Both the position numbers and the translations under genes were made by a program. This document shows positions 6,043 to 8,865 of a stretch of DNA of 8,865 nucleotides, piece after piece. The DNA is from an uncultured Bacilli bacterium (GTDB lineage Bacteria > Bacillota_I > Bacilli_A > RF39 > UBA660): the NCBI GenBank assembly GCA_934087065.1, contig CAKOIS010000023.1:1-8865 (forward strand). Reading direction: 5' to 3'. Each line of letters begins with the position of its first letter. The first letter of the stretch is position 1. The notes below the pieces were generated by a model. The model was not told the origin of the DNA, searched no databases, and saw only the letters and a program-made list of their open reading frames with translations.

Positions 6043-7158
6043 ATGAATTTAAACTACAAAGTATTAAAGAAAAGTAATAAAAATATGGCTCGTTTAGGAG
6101 AATTTACAACTAAATGGGGAGTTAGTAAAACTCCAATGTTCATGCCTGTTGGAACTCAAGCAACAGTTAAAACGTTAAACCCTGAAGAACTAAGAGATGC
6201 TAAAGCTAATGTAATACTATCAAATACATATCATTTATGGCTAAGACCTGGAGAAGATGTAGTAAAGAATGCTGGTGGCTTACACACATTTATGAATTAT
6301 AAAAATGGTCCTATCTTAACAGACAGCGGTGGCTTTCAAGTATTTAGTTTAGCCAAAAAGAAAGATATACATGAAGAAGGAGTATACTTTAAAAGTCATA
6401 TAGATGGAAGTAAGTTATTTTTAAGTCCTGAAAAAAGTATTGAAGTACAAAACAAATTAGCAAGTGATATTGCTATGAGTTTTGACGAGTGTCCACCATA
6501 CCCTGCAACTTATGAATACATGAAAAATAGTGTAGAAAGAACATTAAGATGGGCTAAAAGGGGAAAAAACGTGCACTCTAACGAAGAACAAGCACTATTT
6601 GGAATAGTACAAGGTGGAGAATACGAAGACTTAAGAAAATATAGTGCTGAAGAAACTGTTAAAATGGGCTTTGATGGTTATAGTATTGGTGGTACAGCAG
6701 TAGGAGAAACTAAAGACGTTTTATATAAAGAAATAGAATACACTACAAAATATTTACCTGAAGACAAAGTAAGATACCTAATGGGTGTAGGAGACCCAAT
6801 TGACTTAATTGAAGGAGTAATGCGTGGAGTAGATATATTTGACTGTGTTGCACCAACTAGAATTGCAAGACATGGTAATGCTCACACAAGAAACGGAAAA
6901 ATTAATATAAGAAATGCTAAATATAAAGAAGACTTTACTCCAATTGAAAAAGAGTGCGACTGTTACGCTTGTAAAAATTTTACTAAAGCTTACATTAGAC
7001 ACCTAATAATTGCAGAAGAAACACTAGGCCAAAGATTACTTAGCATTCATAACATTAGATTTTTAACTAAACTTATGGAAGACATAAGAGAAAACATAGA
7101 AACAGATACTCTAGAAGAATTTAGAGATGATTTCTATAAAAAATATTATAATAAATAG
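6043..7158 (+). CDS. tgt: tRNA-guanine(34) transglycosylase (bacterial type)
   Basis: Tgt swaps guanine-34 of tRNAs for Asp, Asn, His and Tyr with preQ1, the step before QueA in queuosine synthesis. The 371-aa product is full length (375 in E. coli). Visible motifs are LTDSGGFQVFSL (general acid/base Asp94), MSFDECPP (Asp148), GIVQGG (187-192), YSIGGTAVGE (213-222) and IFDCVAPTRIARHG (nucleophile Asp267). The zinc site is CDCYAC (Cys305, Cys307, Cys310) with His336. Nothing needed for catalysis is missing. The start at 6043 has AAAAGGAG (6027-6034) 8 nt upstream; an ATG at 6019 would lie at or before the predicted transcript start. The gene ends 7 nt before a small membrane protein gene and is probably co-transcribed with it. 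Confidence 0.97.
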   Translation: MNLNYKVLKKSNKNMARLGEFTTKWGVSKTPMFMPVGTQATVKTLNPEELRDAKANVILSNTYHLWLRPGEDVVKNAGGLHTFMNYKNGPILTDSGGFQVFSLAKKKDIHEEGVYFKSHIDGSKLFLSPEKSIEVQNKLASDIAMSFDECPPYPATYEYMKNSVERTLRWAKRGKNVHSNEEQALFGIVQGGEYEDLRKYSAEETVKMGFDGYSIGGTAVGETKDVLYKEIEYTTKYLPEDKVRYLMGVGDPIDLIEGVMRGVDIFDCVAPTRIARHGNAHTRNGKINIRNAKYKEDFTPIEKECDCYACKNFTKAYIRHLIIAEETLGQRLLSIHNIRFLTKLMEDIRENIETDTLEEFRDDFYKKYYNK

Positions 7159-7165
7159 GTGAGTT

Positions 7166-7477
7166 ATGACTAGGGAAAAAAGAAATAAAATAGTATTTTT
7201 TATTGCAATATTTGGAATAATTTTAATACTTATTACTGCAGTTAGTGTAAAAATAGAAAAACAAAGTGAAGAAAAAACAGTGATGGAATTAAAAAGCACA
7301 CTTTTAAGTATCACTAAAACTTGCGTAAAGGATAATAAGTGCATGAATGATACAGTTACAGTAGAAGAGTTAAACTCTTTAGGTTACATAAATACTAACT
7401 TAAAAGACAAACTAAAAAACTATAGTGAAAAAAGCTATATCATATATAGCATAAAAGAGGTTTACTTAAAGAGGTGA
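7166..7477 (+). CDS. small single-pass membrane or exported protein of unknown function
   Basis: This 103-aa protein has a basic N-terminus (TREKRNK), one membrane segment (about residues 9-28) and a hydrophilic remainder that is probably extracytoplasmic. Two cysteines (53 and 59) could form a disulfide. The segment TVTVEELNSLGYINTNLKD (63-81) resembles the 'V-x-E-L-x-x-x-GYI' stretch in the C-terminal parts of some pilin-like or secreted proteins, but there is no prepilin cleavage site. It lies 7 nt after tgt, with AGGTGA (7157-7162) overlapping the tgt stop. In many bacteria yajC occupies this slot and has a similar size and topology, but I see no YajC sequence motif. Its 3' end overlaps the convergent gene by 12 nt. 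Confidence 0.75.
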   Translation: MTREKRNKIVFFIAIFGIILILITAVSVKIEKQSEEKTVMELKSTLLSITKTCVKDNKCMNDTVTVEELNSLGYINTNLKDKLKNYSEKSYIIYSIKEVYLKR

Positions 7478-7486
7478 ACCTTTTCT
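7453..7486. terminator. bidirectional terminator inside overlapping convergent gene ends
   Basis: AGGTTTAC (7458-7465) pairs with GTGAACCT (7474-7481), with one wobble and an 8-nt loop. The stem extends outward through G-T and A-T pairs to about 7455/7484. T-rich tails occur on both strands (TTTTCTATTTATT on plus, TCTTTT on minus). The plus-strand stop (7475-7477) lies in the right arm and the minus-strand stop (complement of 7466-7468) in the loop. Confidence 0.65.
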
Positions 7487-7834
7487 ATTTATTCCAAACA
7501 TTCCACCAATAACACTACTTAATATTAATGTAGAATAATATATTATTGAAGTAATACCAGGTATACTTCTAAATATTATTCCAAGTAAAACCATTAATAA
7601 AACGTTACTTAAACCCATAATAAGCCCACTTAAATAACCTTTACTTATACTTCTATTTCCTAACTTAAAACCAGTTATAAAAAATAATATAATTACAAAT
7701 ACATAACTAATCACACTAACAACCTTATAAGAAAATAAACTAAAGTGTCCAAGAGTACTAATAACTATCAAATAAACTAACATACTTAATATAAAGAATA
7801 TATAATTATTTAAAATTAAACTAAACTTTTTCAT
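7466..7834 (-). CDS. TIGR04086 (YrzE-like) family membrane protein
   Basis: This 122-aa integral membrane protein has four predicted membrane helices (about residues 10-28, 36-56, 68-88 and 95-115). The pattern GFKLGNRSISKGYLSGLIMGL (55-75), then a final STLILSSVIGGMFGIN (101-116), fits the TIGR04086 family of Firmicutes, whose members are also about 120 aa and have an SKG-x-L-x-GL loop and a GG-x-x-GVN end. The function is unknown. Family members often sit next to yajC and tgt, which agrees with its place here, although it is on the opposite strand. AGGAGGAAA lies just before the ATG (7838-7846). The gene probably has its own promoter: a TATAAT on the minus strand at 7859-7854 is a candidate -10, but I see no good -35. 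Confidence 0.75.
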   Translation of the reverse strand: MKKFSLILNNYIFFILSMLVYLIVISTLGHFSLFSYKVVSVISYVFVIILFFITGFKLGNRSISKGYLSGLIMGLSNVLLMVLLGIIFRSIPGITSIIYYSTLILSSVIGGMFGINRKGSPL

Positions 7835-7912
7835 AAACTTTCCTCCTAATTAATTATATAAATTGTTTAAAAAATTATTCATGTGTACATAATAATATTA
7901 GGTGATATATTT

Positions 7913-8557
7913 ATGGACTTATTTATAGTAGTTTATAGAACTTTATTCTTTTATATTTTCATATTAATAATTTATAGAATAATGGGTAAAAGAGAAGTAG
8001 GGCAACTTTCTGTACAAGACTTAGTAGTAAGTGTTTTAATTGCAGAGATGGTAGCAATATCAATAGAAAACAAAGAAGACACTCTAATACTAACAGTAAT
8101 CCCTATAATAGCTTTAGTTATATTGGAAATTCTAGCAAACTATATTGCTCTAAAGTTTAATAAATTTAGAAATATTATAGAAGGAAAACCTGCTTTAATA
8201 ATAAACAAAGGAAAGATTAACTTTAAAGAAATGGTTAAACAAAGATATACATTAGATGATTTACTTATGGAATTAAGAAGTAAAGATATTAAAAACTTAA
8301 CTGATGTAGAATATGCAGTACTTGAAAATAACGGTAAACTAAGTGTATTTAAATATAACTTTCTTAAAATTAAAAGTGAAAACCCTTTTCCCCTTATATT
8401 AGATGGAGTAATACAAAAAAGTACCCTTAAATATATTAACAAAACAGAGAGTTGGTTAAAAGATTTAATCGGTGACACTAATCCAACAGAAGTGTTCTAT
8501 TGTTTCTATAAAAACAACAAAGCATACATTATAAAAAAAGAAGATATAAAAAAGTAA
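7913..8557 (+). CDS. DUF421 / YetF-like membrane protein
   Basis: The 214-aa product has three membrane helices (about residues 3-23, 34-50 and 57-79) and a cytoplasmic C-terminal domain. Family signatures are YRIMGKREVGQLSVQDLVVSVLIAE (from 21), GKPALIINKGKI (91-102), YTLDDLLMELR (112-122) and VEYAVLENNGKLSVFK (132-147), as in Bacillus YetF, YrbG and YcaP relatives. The biochemical role is not settled. I chose ATG 7913 because AGGTGA (7900-7905) lies 7 nt upstream; an in-frame GTG at 7883 has no ribosome binding site. It is divergent from the TIGR04086 gene. No clear consensus promoter was found in the 78-nt gap between them. Confidence 0.9.
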   Translation: MDLFIVVYRTLFFYIFILIIYRIMGKREVGQLSVQDLVVSVLIAEMVAISIENKEDTLILTVIPIIALVILEILANYIALKFNKFRNIIEGKPALIINKGKINFKEMVKQRYTLDDLLMELRSKDIKNLTDVEYAVLENNGKLSVFKYNFLKIKSENPFPLILDGVIQKSTLKYINKTESWLKDLIGDTNPTEVFYCFYKNNKAYIIKKEDIKK

Positions 8558-8566
8558 CAAAACCAC

Positions 8567-8596
8567 TTGACTTACATAACCCTTTTTTGTTAAAAT
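8567..8596 (+). promoter_or_regulatory. extended -10 promoter of the poly-G leader
   Basis: TTGACT (8567-8572) is followed after 18 nt by TAAAAT (8591-8596), which is preceded by TGT as an extended -10. Transcription should start near 8603, giving a leader of about 170 nt before the next long reading frame at 8776. Confidence 0.75.
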
Positions 8597-8627
8597 TTAC
8601 TTGTAATAAAGATAGGAAGTGAAGTAC

Positions 8628-8681
8628 ATGAAAATCAACTCTTTAGTACAAAATAAAGTACAAATGGGGGGGGGTATTTAG
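8628..8681 (+). CDS. putative 17-residue leader peptide with poly-G tract
   Basis: ATG at 8628 follows an AGGAAGTGAAG purine-rich binding site (8614-8624) and reads MKINSLVQNKVQMGGGI before TAG. Codons 13-16 contain a run of nine G (8666-8674). With one G fewer the same start would read past the stop to give 33 residues, with a C-terminal part FSLVNTYSFSCAIKWIE ending at TAA inside the terminator. With one G more it would end after GGGYLV. A run of nine G in so AT-rich a genome is unlikely by chance and is typical of slippage. Expression is plausible from the promoter and binding site, but no homologue is known to me. An assembly error in the homopolymer cannot be excluded. Confidence 0.4.
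   Translation: MKINSLVQNKVQMGGGI
8666..8674 (+). repeat. homopolymeric G9 tract
   Basis: Nine consecutive G residues lie in a region where G and C are rare. It is the only long G or C run in the window, within a short ORF and directly before a hairpin. Such tracts are classical sites of replication, transcription or ribosome slippage. Confidence 0.9.
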
Positions 8682-8715
8682 TTTAGTAAATACTTATAGT
8701 TTTTCATGTGCAATT

Positions 8716-8745
8716 AAATGGATAGAATAATTCTACCCATTTTTT
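8716..8745 (+). terminator. intrinsic terminator or attenuator in the leader
   Basis: AAATGGATAGAA (8716-8727) pairs with TTCTACCCATTT (8731-8742) over 12 positions with one A-C mismatch and a 3-nt loop, followed by TTT and a total T-run of six. It lies between the leader ORF and the gene at 8776. Confidence 0.75.
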
Positions 8746-8775
8746 CGTGTCTTAAAAAGAAAGGAGAGCATTAAT

Positions 8776-8865
8776 ATGCAACGAAAGCAATTAACACTTG
8801 TAATAGTAAGCTTACTTGTAGTAGTACTAAGTGTATCACTAGCTTACTTTACAGCACAAATAATA
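8776..8865 (+). CDS. exported or membrane-anchored protein, N-terminal 30 codons (partial)
   Basis: The frame starts at ATG 8776 with AAGGAGA (8761-8767) 8 nt upstream and runs off the window. The 30 visible residues are a short basic start (MQRK) and one long hydrophobic segment (about residues 6-27), ending in SLAYFTAQII. This is a signal peptide or signal anchor. The AYFTA ending resembles the AYF-S/T-D/A end of signal peptides of camelysin/TasA-type proteins processed by SipW-like peptidases, but many anchors look alike, so no function is assigned. Expression appears to depend on reading through the upstream terminator. Confidence 0.75.
   Translation, partial: MQRKQLTLVIVSLLVVVLSVSLAYFTAQII

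Larger units (their letters stand above)
8603..8775 (+). promoter_or_regulatory. structured leader, probable attenuator or slippage switch
   Basis: The leader holds in order: a 17-codon ORF with its own binding site, a nine-G run (8666-8674), a perfect 7-bp hairpin (GTATTTA 8674-8680 and TAAATAC 8687-8693, 6-nt loop), and an intrinsic terminator (8716-8745). AAATGGG (8662-8668) is exactly complementary to CCCATTT (8736-8742), the distal part of the terminator's right arm, and could act as an anti-terminator. No second promoter is visible between the terminator and the ATG at 8776. It matches no riboswitch class I can recognise. Confidence 0.45.

Noticed and set aside
6805..7002. Minus-strand open frame inside tgt.
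   Set aside because: The tgt frame is conserved here, including the nucleophile and zinc ligands. The reverse frame has no binding site or recognisable product.
7434..7450. GCTATAT-CAT-ATATAGC hairpin near the end of the 103-aa gene.
   Set aside because: It is inside the coding region, AT-rich and has no T-run. A second hairpin 8 nt downstream fits termination better.
8140..8478. Minus-strand open frame opposite the DUF421 gene.
   Set aside because: The DUF421 frame has conserved family motifs through this stretch, and the antisense translation is low-complexity and hydrophobic.
1..8865. CRISPR arrays, tRNA or rRNA genes, insertion sequences, complete toxin-antitoxin or defence systems, alternative genetic code.
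   Set aside because: I saw no spaced direct repeats, cloverleaf-like segments, transposase motifs or defence gene sets. TGA is used as a stop and TGG for Trp, so Mollicute code 4 is not supported.

Overview
The window is very AT-rich and uses the standard bacterial code: TGG encodes Trp, and TGA is used as a stop at 4212-4214 and 7475-7477. It shows Gram-positive style ribosome binding sites (AGGAGG, AGGTGA) and sigma-A-type promoters. The gene content (RNase HIII, CvpA, a DUF421/YetF protein, a TIGR04086 protein, bacterial Tgt plus QueA) and compact organisation suggest a low-GC Firmicute. A host-associated, uncultured Bacilli/RF39-like lineage is the best guess, but this is inference and no species can be named.

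Left part (1-2408): the last 27 codons of a mutS-like gene end at 84 and face the convergent rnhC (RNase HIII) across a bidirectional terminator. A divergent intergenic region then leads to an operon of cvpA, a thioredoxin gene (TAATG overlap) and an unrecognised 117-aa gene with a GTG start. This recalls the Bacillus subtilis rnhC-zapA-cvpA-polX-mutS2...trxA neighbourhood in reduced, rearranged form.

Middle (2409-4712): a perfect-consensus promoter overlaps the terminator of the upstream operon. It drives a 582-aa cytoplasmic leucine-rich-repeat protein and a 164-aa unknown protein 3 nt behind it. Right (4713-7158): queA and tgt, two enzymes of queuosine tRNA modification, each have their own extended -10 promoter. 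The 234-base gap between them is not empty. It carries a decayed remnant of a RhuM-family-like gene (about 5811-5943, with two in-frame stops and a frameshift) followed by a strong terminator.

End (7159-8865): a single-membrane-segment protein follows tgt, in the slot where yajC often lies. It converges with a TIGR04086/YrzE-like membrane protein, and both stop codons fall inside one bidirectional terminator. A DUF421/YetF-like gene comes next. After it a good promoter starts a leader that holds a 17-codon ORF with a run of nine G, a hairpin and an intrinsic terminator, ahead of the first 30 codons of an exported or membrane-anchored protein cut by the window edge. This leader looks like an attenuator, or a slippage-controlled switch, or both. 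The strongest items for a second look are the RhuM-like relic, the poly-G leader and the promoter/terminator overlap at 2410-2468. No tRNA, rRNA, CRISPR array, insertion sequence or complete defence system was seen.
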